64,000 bases of DNA from Acidobacteriota bacterium (lineage in GTDB: Bacteria > Acidobacteriota > Terriglobia > UBA7540). Within the stretch, counting starts at the first letter, position 1. The number at the start of each line of letters is the position of its first letter. The position numbers and the translations under genes are program-made. The notes beneath the pieces are model-generated. The model was not told where the DNA came from and ran no database searches. It saw only the letters and a list, made by a program, of their open reading frames with translations. The stretch is taken from positions 1 to 64,000 of the forward strand of contig JAKAWG010000019.1 in the NCBI GenBank assembly GCA_021817045.1, written 5' to 3'. Below are positions 9,948 to 18,522 of the stretch, one piece after another.

Positions 9948-10477
9948 CAGCAGCCTCCCCGGAGGGTCGCACCCGGCCTTGTACTTCAGATGCAGATTGC
10001 CACAGCGGGGGTCAAACCTCAATCCAAGTTGGTAACCTCAATCCAAGTGCGCAAGATTTGGTTCTGGCCCCCCTTGTGGACCGGATTACGCCGCCACATT
10101 CAGCTGGATCGGTGCAGGTCTCGGAAAAACGCGCCGTTACTCCGAGAACCCATGTTTCTAACCGGCCAGAGGAAGCAGCTTCATTTTCGCCCTTTTACAA
10201 ACAGAGCCGTCGCGAAGTTTAGCGCGCCATTCTTGCCTCGTGTGGCAGGATGAGAGCCATTCGCTTACGAAGAGCGAATCGGCATAAGTAATGATGGCGT
10301 ACAAAATGTTCTTCGGCAACGTGTCAGGCACCGGAGAGAAAAAATTTACTCAATTGCGGCAATTCAATAGCCTGCTTCGCTAAATGTCAAGCTGGAATCG
10401 AGGCTTAACATAGCGTATCCTTAAGTAGATAAGTAACTTAGATCAAGCACGATATTGTGCTCCTCGAAACGCGAGAT

Positions 10478-10493
10478 TGGCACCTTGGTTGCA
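10478..10493 (+). promoter_or_regulatory. Sigma-54 (-24/-12) type promoter
   Basis: TGGCACCTTGGTTGCA matches the RpoN consensus TGGCAC-N5-TTGCA, with exactly 10 bases between the invariant GG (10479-10480) and GC (10491-10492). It points toward the ATPase gene at 10607 and predicts a start near 10504. A perfect inverted repeat, AGCAC-N6-GTGCT, lies at 10446-10461. PEP-CTERM/exopolysaccharide loci in other bacteria are known to use RpoN with an enhancer-binding protein. The rest of 9948-10606 holds no recognisable gene. Confidence 0.7.
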
Positions 10494-10606
10494 CATTATT
10501 CTACCGCTAATAAATGAAAACCGGGTTCTTGGGTGAGAACGCGGCGAAGCTCCGCAGCGCTGGCTGAGCGAAATTTGCCGGCTCAGCCCAACGGAAAGCA
10601 AGGGGT

Positions 10607-11518
10607 ATGTACAAAAAGTTTTTCGGTCTTCGTGAGAACCCTTTTAACATCACGCCGGATCCGCGCTATCTTTTTGTTACCCAGCACACCGAAGAGGCGC
10701 TTTCCTATCTAACTTACGGAGTCCGCAAGCGCCGCGGATTCGTATTGCTCACCGGCGAAGTCGGGACTGGTAAAACGACCCTTTTGAACAAGGTAATCCA
10801 ATGGTTGGACAGGGAAGGCCATCGAACGGCGTTTATCTTTAATCCGCGCGTCACGGAACAACAATTCTTTGACCTGATGATGGCTGATTTTGGGATTTCC
10901 TGCGACACGCAGTCGAAGAGTCAAATCTTGCTGGCCCTCAACCAGTGGCTGCTTGAGGCTTATCGTGCAGGCGAAACCGCCGTCTTGATCGTGGACGAAG
11001 CTCAAGACCTCAGTCCCAGCGTGCTGGAAGAGATACGTCTGCTGACGAACCTGGAAACGCGCAGTGACAAGCTCCTGCAGATTATCCTTTCAGGCCAGCC
11101 GGAGCTTGGAATGAAACTGAAACAGCCGGAGCTTCGGCAGTTGCTACAGCGCATTACGTTGCGCGCAAAAACCTATCCTCTGACGGAGGCCGAAACGGCC
11201 GGCTACATCAACAGCCGGCTGCGTGTCGCCGGAAGCGGTGGCCAGGAGATATTTGATGCGGGCGCCGTGGGGGCGGTCTATCGCTATTCCCAAGGCATTC
11301 CTCGGGTCGTCAACGTGATATGCGAGCACGCTTTGCTGAGCGCGTTCACGCGGCAGGTCAAACCCGTTACCGAAGAAATCGTGCGTGCCGTATCAGAAGA
11401 GTTTGACCTGGCCCCGGCGTCTTTCGGAGCGGAAAGCCCGAAAACTTCCGAGCGGCAGACTTTGGAGGAATCGGGTTCCTGGGTCGCGTTGATGGACCGA
11501 ATGAGGCACTCTCCGTAG
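10607..11518 (+). CDS. PEP-CTERM locus/ExeA-type secretion ATPase
   Basis: The product is 303 residues, an AAA ATPase of the GspA/ExeA group, closest in style to the ATPase found in PEP-CTERM exopolysaccharide loci. It begins with the family N terminus MYKKFFGLRENPFNITPDPR. The Walker A GEVGTGKTT is near residue 50 and Walker B VLIVDEAQDLS near 125. These are followed by the TNLET sensor region and the SGQPEL motif. No transmembrane helix or peptidoglycan-binding tail is evident. It is preceded by a sigma-54-type promoter and followed by a sugar transferase that belongs to the same kind of locus, so a role in capsule or exopolysaccharide assembly is likely. Exosortase itself is not in the window. 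Confidence 0.85.
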   Translation: MYKKFFGLRENPFNITPDPRYLFVTQHTEEALSYLTYGVRKRRGFVLLTGEVGTGKTTLLNKVIQWLDREGHRTAFIFNPRVTEQQFFDLMMADFGISCDTQSKSQILLALNQWLLEAYRAGETAVLIVDEAQDLSPSVLEEIRLLTNLETRSDKLLQIILSGQPELGMKLKQPELRQLLQRITLRAKTYPLTEAETAGYINSRLRVAGSGGQEIFDAGAVGAVYRYSQGIPRVVNVICEHALLSAFTRQVKPVTEEIVRAVSEEFDLAPASFGAESPKTSERQTLEESGSWVALMDRMRHSP

Positions 11519-11593
11519 CCTCGCGGCTTCGAGGTGACGGGCAGTGGTGGCCGCTGCTTAACGAATCAAGGAAGAACAGAAGGAATATCCGCC

Positions 11594-12970
11594 GTGGTTC
11601 GCGTCTTTAACGTTTATTATCCAATTCGCGCGCTGGTTCTGATTCTTACGGAAGCGTTTATCATCAGTGCTTCGTTTGTAATCGCCGCGATGATCCGTCT
11701 TGGTTCCAACTCGATGCTGGTTCTCGGGTACGAGGATGGCATCTACAAGGTCCTTGCGATTACGGGCGTCGCCCTCCTTTGCTTCTATTACTTTGATCTT
11801 TACGACATGCAGCTCGTTTCTGAAAAGGGTGAAACCCTCTTCCGCCTTCTTACGGTTTTAGGCGTGCTTTCGCTGGTACTGGCAGGGACCGAGTACTGGT
11901 TTCCAGACCTGTTGCTCGGCAGAGACGTGTTCCTGCTCGGCCTGCTGATTCTTACTACTGCGTTAATTGGCTGGAGACGGACCTACGCTTGGCTGATGGC
12001 CAGGCCTATCCTGCGGGAGCGGGTTTACGTTCTCGGTTCCGGCAAGCGCGCCCAAAGGCTGGTTGAGGCCTTGCGCTCGCGCCCGGACTTAGGTCTCGAA
12101 GTGGTGGGGTGGGCAGGCGCGACGGGCGACGGATCGCTTACCCGAGAGCAGCTCGGATCGCAGTTGTTAGCAATGGATGAAAAAGGAACGATCGACCACG
12201 TCATCGTGGCCATGAATGACGGACGCGGCAAGATGCCAATCCGCGAGTTGCTCGACGTGAGGTTGTCAGGCGTCAAGGTGGATGACGCTACGGGGCTGCT
12301 GGAAAAGATCTCCGGCAAAATTGAAATTGACAACCTTGCGCCGAGCCGGTTGGTGTTTACCGAAGGCTTCCGGCTGAACGATTTTTTCCTTTTTCTTCGC
12401 CGGATCATTTCGATCATGCTTTCGCTGACGGGTCTCATCGTTTGCCTGCCGCTGATCCCTTTCATCGCTCTGGCAATTAAGATCAGCTCCCCGGGTCCGG
12501 TGTTCTACCACCAGAAGCGCGTGGGACAACGCGGCCGGATCTTTACCTGTTACAAGTTCCGTACCATGAGGGCCGACGCCGAAGCCGATACTGGAGCGAC
12601 GTGGGCCACCGACGACGACCCTCGAATCACGGGCGTTGGCCGCGTCCTGCGCTACTTGCGCTTCGATGAAATCCCGCAAATGTGGAACGTGCTTCGGGGT
12701 GACATGGGATTCATCGGCCCCAGACCCGAGCGGCCCGAGTTCGTGCAGCGGCTCAGTGAGCAACTCCCCTATTACAACCTTCGCCACATCATTCGGCCCG
12801 GCATTACAGGCTGGGCCCAGATCCGTTACAAGTACGGCAATACCGTTGAAGACGCCAAACAGAAGCTTCAATACGACCTCTTCTACATCAAGAACATGTC
12901 GATCGGCCTCGATTTTTGGATCGTTGTGCAAACTATCAAGGTGATCCTCCTCGGGCGCGGCGCACAGTAG
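11594..12970 (+). CDS. Polyprenyl glycosylphosphotransferase (PEP-CTERM type)
   Basis: A GTG start at 11594, with AGAAGGAA upstream, gives 458 residues. The frame is open further upstream to 11534, but that sequence looks non-coding. The N-terminal half has membrane helices (ALVLILTEAFIISASFVIAA and three more) and a Rossmann-like middle (RVYVLGSGKRAQRLVEALRS). The C-terminal half is a bacterial sugar transferase domain: KISSPGPVFYHQKRVGQ, FTCYKFRTMRADAE, LRFDEIPQMWNVLRGDM, FIGPRPERPEFV and PGITGWAQI. Such enzymes transfer a sugar-1-phosphate to undecaprenyl phosphate, the first step of polysaccharide repeat-unit assembly. It is probably in one transcript with the ATPase. Confidence 0.9.
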   Translation: MVRVFNVYYPIRALVLILTEAFIISASFVIAAMIRLGSNSMLVLGYEDGIYKVLAITGVALLCFYYFDLYDMQLVSEKGETLFRLLTVLGVLSLVLAGTEYWFPDLLLGRDVFLLGLLILTTALIGWRRTYAWLMARPILRERVYVLGSGKRAQRLVEALRSRPDLGLEVVGWAGATGDGSLTREQLGSQLLAMDEKGTIDHVIVAMNDGRGKMPIRELLDVRLSGVKVDDATGLLEKISGKIEIDNLAPSRLVFTEGFRLNDFFLFLRRIISIMLSLTGLIVCLPLIPFIALAIKISSPGPVFYHQKRVGQRGRIFTCYKFRTMRADAEADTGATWATDDDPRITGVGRVLRYLRFDEIPQMWNVLRGDMGFIGPRPERPEFVQRLSEQLPYYNLRHIIRPGITGWAQIRYKYGNTVEDAKQKLQYDLFYIKNMSIGLDFWIVVQTIKVILLGRGAQ

Positions 12971-13258
12971 CGCCCGAGATCGGAGTCCCACCACCCCAAC
13001 CTCAGCGGAAATAAATAATAGACCCGCAAGACGAGTAGCGTCTCAGTTTGATTTGGTAGCGCTGGACTTCCGTCGCCAAATTGCGGCGCGAAGCCGCCTC
13101 TACCTCCAACTGAGAGATAACCGAAAGACAAACCTGACCTTTTGGTTTAGAAATGAGGTATTCTTTTCGGAATGAGCCGCATATGAACGTTCGCGGAGGA
13201 CCCGTGAGCTAAACGACTTGTTGGAAATAGATAACTGGGAAAAACCAGCGCTGGAAAA
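12971..13258. other. Intergenic region with a hairpin repeat
   Basis: No gene is supported. TAGCGCTGGACTTCC (from 13057) to GCGGCGCGAAGCCGCC (13084-13099) resembles the 5' style of the intergenic repeats at 3089, 4454 and 9471. GCGGC-GCGAA-GCCGC is a perfect hairpin but lacks a following T-run. Confidence 0.35.
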
Positions 13259-14053
13259 ATGCACCCGCCATCCGCAAGGCACGCACCAGTAAAATCGAGA
13301 TTCACAATACGGGCATGCCGCAGTCACGACGACTTCCTAAGTTGCCTCGAACTTCAGAAGCGAATCTGGGGCTACGCCGAATCCGAGCTTTACCCGGCGC
13401 GCCTATTCGTCAATCTCACAAAGGTGGGAGGACTGGTGCTGGGGGCTTTCGCACCAACCGAGATAATGATCGGCTTCGCCGCTGCTATGCCGGCATGGCG
13501 GGACGGGCAGCGTTACTTCCATTCGCTGGCGCTCGGCGTTACACCCAGGCATGAGCGCCGGGGAATAGGAAAGGCGCTGAAATGGGAGCAGCGGCGGCGC
13601 GCGCTGCGGGCGGGAATCGATCTGATCGAGTGGACATTCGACCCGATGCAAGCCCGAAACGCCTTTTTCAATATCGAAAGGCTTGGCGCCGTCGCGGGGA
13701 GGTTCGTGGAAAACTATTACGGAGCGGTCCAGAGCCGATTGCAGCAAGGCCTGCCGAGCGACCGTCTGATCTGCGAGTGGCATCTGCGCTCGCAGCGCGT
13801 GAGGCGGGCGGCCCGGGGCCTTTCCCCGCGTTCGGGTAACCTCAAAGGGACCGTGCTCGCTCCCGTACCTCCCAGCTTCGCAACCATCGCCGCATCGCGG
13901 CCCACGGAAGCGCGGGCGCTGCAGGCGAGCGTCCGCAGGCGGCTCGTGGGACACTTTCGGCACGGTTTCGTGATCACGGGATTCGTTTCGGACAATCTCG
14001 GCGGCAGTTACGTCTTAGAGAGAATCCCCAAGCTAATCCGAAACAGCCCGTAA
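13259..14053 (+). CDS. GNAT acyltransferase (COG3375-like)
   Basis: The product is 264 residues. The GNAT core is visible: FTIRACRSHDDFLSCLELQKRIWG at the N terminus, a beta-4 segment FHSLALGVTPRHERRGIGKAL with the acyl-CoA pyrophosphate loop (RRGIGKAL, residues 100-107), then IEWTFDPMQARNAFFNIERLG, which is diagnostic for this group. Members often sit beside a MenC-like enolase, as here, 42 bases upstream of one. In Geobacillus such a pair makes up part of a route in which D-amino acids are N-succinylated, racemised and deacylated. On that basis N-succinyltransferase activity on amino acids is inferred. The acyl group and acceptor are not provable from sequence. Confidence 0.82.
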   Translation: MHPPSARHAPVKSRFTIRACRSHDDFLSCLELQKRIWGYAESELYPARLFVNLTKVGGLVLGAFAPTEIMIGFAAAMPAWRDGQRYFHSLALGVTPRHERRGIGKALKWEQRRRALRAGIDLIEWTFDPMQARNAFFNIERLGAVAGRFVENYYGAVQSRLQQGLPSDRLICEWHLRSQRVRRAARGLSPRSGNLKGTVLAPVPPSFATIAASRPTEARALQASVRRRLVGHFRHGFVITGFVSDNLGGSYVLERIPKLIRNSP

Positions 14054-14095
14054 CAGCTGCTTACAAAGAGTATGGAGGTCAACAAAGCCTGATCT

Positions 14096-15202
14096 ATGCG
14101 AATCGAGCGGATTGAGTTGCGCGAGCTGCGCATGCCGCTTGTCAGCTTTTTCGAGACCAGTTTCGGCCGCACGGTGGAAAGGCGAATTGTTCTGGTCCGG
14201 GTGGACGCGGACGGCTTGACAGGCTGGGGGGAAGTCACCTGCGGCGAAAGACCGTTTTTCACCTATGAGACGCCGGAAACCGCCTGGCACATTCTGCGTG
14301 ATTTCCTTATTCCCTGGACGATTGGAAAACCTTGGGATTCACCCTCCTTGTTAGCAACACAATTCCGTCCCATCCGCGGCCACAACATGGCCAAAGCAGC
14401 GCTCGAAAACGCGCTCTGGGATGTACAGGCGCAAGAGGCAGGCGTCCCGCTGGCTAAGCTACTCGGCGGCACGCAGATCGAAATCGCTTGCGGCGTGTCG
14501 ATCGGCATACAAGAAAACGTCGCCGAATTGCTGGACAAGATTGAGCACGAGGTCGAAGCGGGCTATCAACGCATCAAGGTGAAAATCAAACCTGGCTGGG
14601 ACGTGGAAGTGCTTGAGGGCATCCGTTCCCGCTTTCCAGACATTCGCCTGATGACGGACGCTAACTCCGCCTACTCGCTCGACGATCTCCCTCACCTCAA
14701 CCTGCTTGACCAATTCGGGCTGATGATGGTGGAGCAACCGCTCGGCTGGGACGATCTGGTCGATCATGCCCGGCTGCAGCGCGAAATCGAGACGCCGGTG
14801 TGCTTGGACGAATCGATTCATTCGGCCTCCGACGCGCGCAAGGCGATTGAGATCGGCGCGTGCAAGGTTATCAACATCAAGCTTGGTCGCGTGGGCGGGT
14901 TCACTTCCGCGCGCGAGATTCACGATCTGTGCCGCGCCCGCGGCGTGCCGGTGTGGTGCGGAGGAATGTTGGAGTCTGGCATCGGGCGCGCCCACAACAT
15001 CGCCCTTTCCACCCTGCCCGGGTTCACTCTTCCCGGAGATGTTTCTGCCAGCAGACGCTATTGGAAGGAAGACATCATTGAGCCGGAAGTCAGTGTGAGC
15101 GCGCGAGGTACAATCTGCGTACCCGAGCGGCCCGGCCTTGGTTTCGCTCCTGTGCTCGACCGCATCGAAAAAGCAACCATACGGAAAGAAACCTTCGCTT
15201 GA
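14096..15202 (+). CDS. menC: o-Succinylbenzoate synthase / N-acylamino acid racemase
   Basis: The product is 368 residues, an enolase-superfamily protein of the MenC2/NSAR type. The catalytic Lys pair is in [10 protein letters not shown]. Metal ligands are in [20 protein letters not shown] and VCLDESIHS, and the second catalytic Lys is in [11 protein letters not shown]. The C-terminal [15 protein letters not shown] segment is typical. Family members either dehydrate SHCHC to o-succinylbenzoate for menaquinone, or racemise N-acylamino acids, and many do both. No other men gene is in the window and a GNAT acyltransferase lies directly upstream, so the racemase role is at least as likely. The symbol reflects the family, not a proven activity. 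Confidence 0.87.
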   Translation: MRIERIELRELRMPLVSFFETSFGRTVERRIVLVRVDADGLTGWGEVTCGERPFFTYETPETAWHILRDFLIPWTIGKPWDSPSLLATQFRPIRGHNMAKAALENALWDVQAQEAGVPLAKLLGGTQIEIACGVSIGIQENVAELLDKIEHEVEAGYQRIKVKIKPGWDVEVLEGIRSRFPDIRLMTDANSAYSLDDLPHLNLLDQFGLMMVEQPLGWDDLVDHARLQREIETPVCLDESIHSASDARKAIEIGACKVINIKLGRVGGFTSAREIHDLCRARGVPVWCGGMLESGIGRAHNIALSTLPGFTLPGDVSASRRYWKEDIIEPEVSVSARGTICVPERPGLGFAPVLDRIEKATIRKETFA

Positions 15203-15317
15203 CACTCCGCCTTCAGGCTCGTAGACTCGATAGCGAAATAATCGGGAAGGGGCTTCGTGCTCATTCCGCCCTTCTCTAGGCCCACCTGATGCTCCTCGAA
15301 GCCCCGAGGAGGAATTC

Positions 15318-16124
15318 ATGGTGAAAATTATAAGTTTTTCGGCGCTAGCCTTCGCCTTGGCAAGTCTGCCCGCCTTCGCTACAACCGACCACAACATCCC
15401 GCTTGCCGCTGGTACGCTGATCCGCTGTGTAGTCTCCGAGCCGGATTTTTCTCCTACTACCGTGAACAAAGGCGACCCTCTGGTTTGCTACGCCCGGCCA
15501 TTCCACGAATTTGCTTGCTCGGCCTTCCCCGCCGGAACACAAATTTCGGGAAGACTCGTCGACTACCGCAAGCCTGGCCGCTTCTTTGGCAAAGGGTGGA
15601 TGGAACTGAAATTCAACCGTCTCATCCTGCCGGTCGGCGAGACGGAAATCGACGCGCGAGTAACGGGAGTGCAGGGGTTTAAGGTGGATCGCAAAGGCAG
15701 AATTCTAGGTCATGGACACCCAGTCCGAGATGCCATCGGCTGGATGATTCCATTCCTTTGGCCAATTAAGGTCCTGACACTTCCGATGCGCGGCCCGGAA
15801 CCGGCGCTCAAGGGTGAGCAGGCCGTGACGCTGCGCTTGATGGACGACATCACCTTACCTTGCGAAGGAATCCTCGGAACGGTGCTGAGCCCATACACCT
15901 CAAGCCTCATTGAACCGTATTCCGGTCAACCCATTTTGCCAAGCTTTCGCGCGCTGGAAAAGCAAGCCTCGGAAGCATTTCGAGCGTGGAAGCCGTCGCT
16001 TATCGTTGACGAGCCCCCATCTTCAACCGTAATCATGCCCATCGACGCGCGCGCCACGGACAACTTATTTCCGCCCAGGCCTGGACCCGAGGTTGACGCG
16101 GCAGCAGGATCGCCGTCGCCGTAA
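15318..16124 (+). CDS. Secreted protein of unknown function
   Basis: The product is 268 residues with a GAGGAGGAA Shine-Dalgarno before the ATG and a Sec signal peptide (MVKIISFSALAFALASLPAFA). The mature part has a beta-rich region with IPLAAGTLIRCVVSEPDF and AFPAGTQISGRLVDYRKPGRF. This resembles the variable-charge 'pore-lining' domain style seen in conjugation TrbI/VirB10-like or other envelope proteins, but the match is weak. A hydrophobic stretch (IGWMIPFLWPIKVLTLPM) follows in mid-protein. The tail is Pro-rich. It appears to be a single-gene unit between menC and glmS. I do not recognise a function. Confidence 0.7.
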   Translation: MVKIISFSALAFALASLPAFATTDHNIPLAAGTLIRCVVSEPDFSPTTVNKGDPLVCYARPFHEFACSAFPAGTQISGRLVDYRKPGRFFGKGWMELKFNRLILPVGETEIDARVTGVQGFKVDRKGRILGHGHPVRDAIGWMIPFLWPIKVLTLPMRGPEPALKGEQAVTLRLMDDITLPCEGILGTVLSPYTSSLIEPYSGQPILPSFRALEKQASEAFRAWKPSLIVDEPPSSTVIMPIDARATDNLFPPRPGPEVDAAAGSPSP

Positions 16125-16175
16125 GGGGTCTCGCAAATAGCCGAAATGACGGGCCGTAACTTCGATGCTGTTCAG

Positions 16176-16381
16176 CCCTCCGCGGGGGAGTGCTTGCGCG
16201 GGGCCATTGGAGCGTTAGCCGATGGTCTGGCTTGTCGTGCCCTCGCGGGCATATACCCTCTGCCTCATTGTCCCCGCTTCCCAGATTGGATCGATCACCC
16301 CTAGGGGAAGGAGGAAGTGGGTCACCAGGTCGCCCTGGAAGGACCCACCTCCCAGGTAGTCATAAGTGTTGGTTACTTTTT
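16176..16381 (+). ncRNA. Candidate structured RNA upstream of glmS
   Basis: This stretch contains three clear hairpins. CCATTGG (16204-16210) pairs with CCGATGG (16219-16225). TGCCC and GGGCA (16238-16251) close a TCGC loop. GTGGGTC (16317-16323) pairs with GACCCAC (16342-16348) around an internal loop and a CAGG/CCTG stem with a second TCGC loop; an outer GGAG/CTCC extends it. A run of five Ts is at 16377-16381. No convincing protein is encoded. It may be an independent small RNA or the 5' part of the glmS leader. It does not match the tmRNA, RNase P, SRP or glmS ribozyme cores that I could check by eye. Confidence 0.35.
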
Positions 16382-16487
16382 AGACGCCGCTCTGACTTCA
16401 AAGGTTGTCAAAAAAATTTCTCGTGCTCGTCTTTGAACAAAAATTATACTCGCGTCGTGACATGACGAAACGCCTTTCACTCGTCAG

Positions 16488-16523
16488 ACAGGCTTCAGGT
16501 TGACGCCTGTTCTCACACAGGCT
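16488..16523 (+). promoter_or_regulatory. Alternating hairpins in the glmS leader
   Basis: ACAGGC (16489-16494), GCCTGT (16505-16510) and ACAGGC (16517-16522) occur in a row. The middle element can pair with either flank, so two exclusive hairpins are possible, the second ending 18 bases before the glmS ATG. No clear Shine-Dalgarno is visible before that ATG. The layout resembles an attenuator or translational switch, but no ligand or protein is known. Confidence 0.4.
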
Positions 16524-16540
16524 AACCTTGTTTATAAACC

Positions 16541-18364
16541 ATGTGCGGCATTGTTGCCTATGTGGGCCGCGGGACCGCCCGCAACATTTTGATTGAAGGC
16601 CTGAAACGATTGGAATACCGTGGGTACGATTCGAGCGGAATCGCCATCCTGAATTCCGCGCCGTATCTGGCCAAAGCGGTAGGCAAAGTTTCGCAACTCG
16701 AAGAGCGCGTGAGGCGAGACGCCCCCGAGGGATGGGCCGGCATTGCTCACACGCGCTGGGCCACCCACGGCAAGCCGACGGAAGCCAACGCCCATCCCCA
16801 TACTGACTGCAGCGGACAAGTGTTTGTAGTCCACAACGGCATCATTGAGAACTATCAACGCTTGAAAAAAGCGCTCGCCGCTTCCGGCCACGTGTTTCAT
16901 AGCGACACCGATACGGAAGTCCTGGCGCACTTGGTGGAGGCGTGCTACAAAGGCGACCTCGAAGCGGCGGTTCTGAAGGCACTTCAGGACGTGCAGGGTA
17001 CGTACGGTCTGGCTGTGATCCATGCTAAGCACCAAGACGAGATCGTCGTGGCGCGCCGGGGTAGCCCGATCGTGCTAGGGATCGGCCCGGAATACTCGCT
17101 GGCCGCCTCTGACGCCTCGGCCTTGTCTCAACACACGGACCAGGTCGTTTTCCTTGAGGATAACGAGGTGGCCCGGCTCGAGCCCAGCCGCTTTATGATT
17201 AAAACCTTGGATAACCGCCACGTCAGCCGCGAGGCACAGACTCTGGAAGCTGGCTCCGAAGCTGCGGACAAGGGAAGCTACCCGCACTTCATGCTCAAGG
17301 AGATTTTTGAGCAGCCCGAGGCGGTGGAAAACGCGCTTCGAGGTCGGCTGAATCATTCCGAGGGCGTAGCGAAACTCGGCGGACTTGAGTCGGTAATGGA
17401 CCGGTTGAAGGCGGCGCGGCACCTGATCATTGTGAGCTGCGGGACATCGTATTACGCGGGCCTTTACGCGCGCTATGTGTTCGAAACACTCACAGATTTG
17501 ACCGTGGAAACGGAGCTCGCCTCCGAGTTTCGCTACCGCAAACTGAACATTCGCGACAATACCGTCGTGCTGGCTATCAGCCAGTCTGGGGAAACGGCAG
17601 ACACTCTGGCCGCCTTGCGCGAAGCGAAGCGCAAAGGAGCCCTGGTATTGGGGTTGGTGAACGTGGTTGGGAGCACCATCGCGCGGGAAACGCACGCCGG
17701 AGTTTATTCGCACGCGGGCTCCGAAATCGGGGTCGCTTCAACAAAGTCGTTCGCCTCGCAGCTTACGATCCTGGTGCTGATCGCCTTGCTTTTGGGCCGA
17801 AGCCGCGATCTGTCGTACGAAGAAGGCGAGAATTTGCTGCGCGGCCTGGAGGAAGCGCCAGCGCAGATTCGTGAGGTGCTTGGGCAGTCGGAGCGCATCC
17901 TGGAACTAGCCCAACAATACTGCAGCGCGAGCCACTTCCTCTATATCGGCCGCAAATACCAGTATCCGATTGCGCTTGAGGGAGCGCTCAAGTTAAAGGA
18001 GATTTCATACATCCACGCAGAGGGTTATGCGGCCGGTGAAATGAAACACGGTCCCATTGCGCTGATTGACCGCTCTTTTCCTACCGTAGCGCTCGCTCCC
18101 GAGGACAGTTCCTATGAAAAGATCATTTCGAACATTCAAGAAATTCGCGCCCGCGAGGGGCCGGTGATCGCAGTGACCACGCGCGGGGCCGACCGCCTGC
18201 GCAGCATGGTGGATTGCGTGATCGAGATTCCACGCAACCACAGCATCATTATGCCGCTAATCAGCGTCGTTCCGCTCCAGCTTTTTGCCTATCACTGCGC
18301 TGTGCTGCGGGGTTGCGACGTGGACAAGCCAAGGAACTTGGCAAAGAGTGTGACGGTGGAATGA
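16541..18364 (+). CDS. glmS: Glutamine-fructose-6-phosphate aminotransferase
   Basis: The product is 607 residues, the usual length. It makes glucosamine 6-phosphate from fructose 6-phosphate and glutamine, the first step toward UDP-GlcNAc for peptidoglycan and polysaccharides. The N-terminal glutaminase domain starts MCGIVAYVG, with Cys2 the nucleophile after Met removal, and contains YRGYDSSGIA and HTRWATHG. Two SIS domains follow, with VSCGTSYYAG, ISQSGETADTLAAL, ASTKSFASQL and the C-terminal sugar-binding IEIPRNHS and DVDKPRNLAKSVTVE. It appears to be a single-gene unit with a long structured leader. Confidence 0.98.
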   Translation: MCGIVAYVGRGTARNILIEGLKRLEYRGYDSSGIAILNSAPYLAKAVGKVSQLEERVRRDAPEGWAGIAHTRWATHGKPTEANAHPHTDCSGQVFVVHNGIIENYQRLKKALAASGHVFHSDTDTEVLAHLVEACYKGDLEAAVLKALQDVQGTYGLAVIHAKHQDEIVVARRGSPIVLGIGPEYSLAASDASALSQHTDQVVFLEDNEVARLEPSRFMIKTLDNRHVSREAQTLEAGSEAADKGSYPHFMLKEIFEQPEAVENALRGRLNHSEGVAKLGGLESVMDRLKAARHLIIVSCGTSYYAGLYARYVFETLTDLTVETELASEFRYRKLNIRDNTVVLAISQSGETADTLAALREAKRKGALVLGLVNVVGSTIARETHAGVYSHAGSEIGVASTKSFASQLTILVLIALLLGRSRDLSYEEGENLLRGLEEAPAQIREVLGQSERILELAQQYCSASHFLYIGRKYQYPIALEGALKLKEISYIHAEGYAAGEMKHGPIALIDRSFPTVALAPEDSSYEKIISNIQEIRAREGPVIAVTTRGADRLRSMVDCVIEIPRNHSIIMPLISVVPLQLFAYHCAVLRGCDVDKPRNLAKSVTVE

Positions 18365-18522
18365 AGTTTTTCATCCTGGGCGAGCGCGTAGAGCGAAGAA
18401 TCGCCGTACTTGTCGCGTTTCCTAAATACAGTCTGTTTTCGCGGTGCTCATCGAGATGACAGCTCTGTGGCTTGCGGTTCGGTCATGCGGCGCGGCCGGT
18501 TCTTCGCTTGGAGACACTCGGA

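Noticed and set aside
9807-10253. 148-residue plus-strand frame before the sigma-54 promoter
   Set aside because: It overlaps the better supported minus-strand frameshifted gene and has no recognisable features or good start.
16176-16540. glmS ribozyme, SRP RNA, RNase P RNA or tmRNA upstream of glmS
   Set aside because: The conserved cores of these RNAs were looked for and not found. The CACCAGGTC/GGAAGG part only superficially resembles SRP domain IV.
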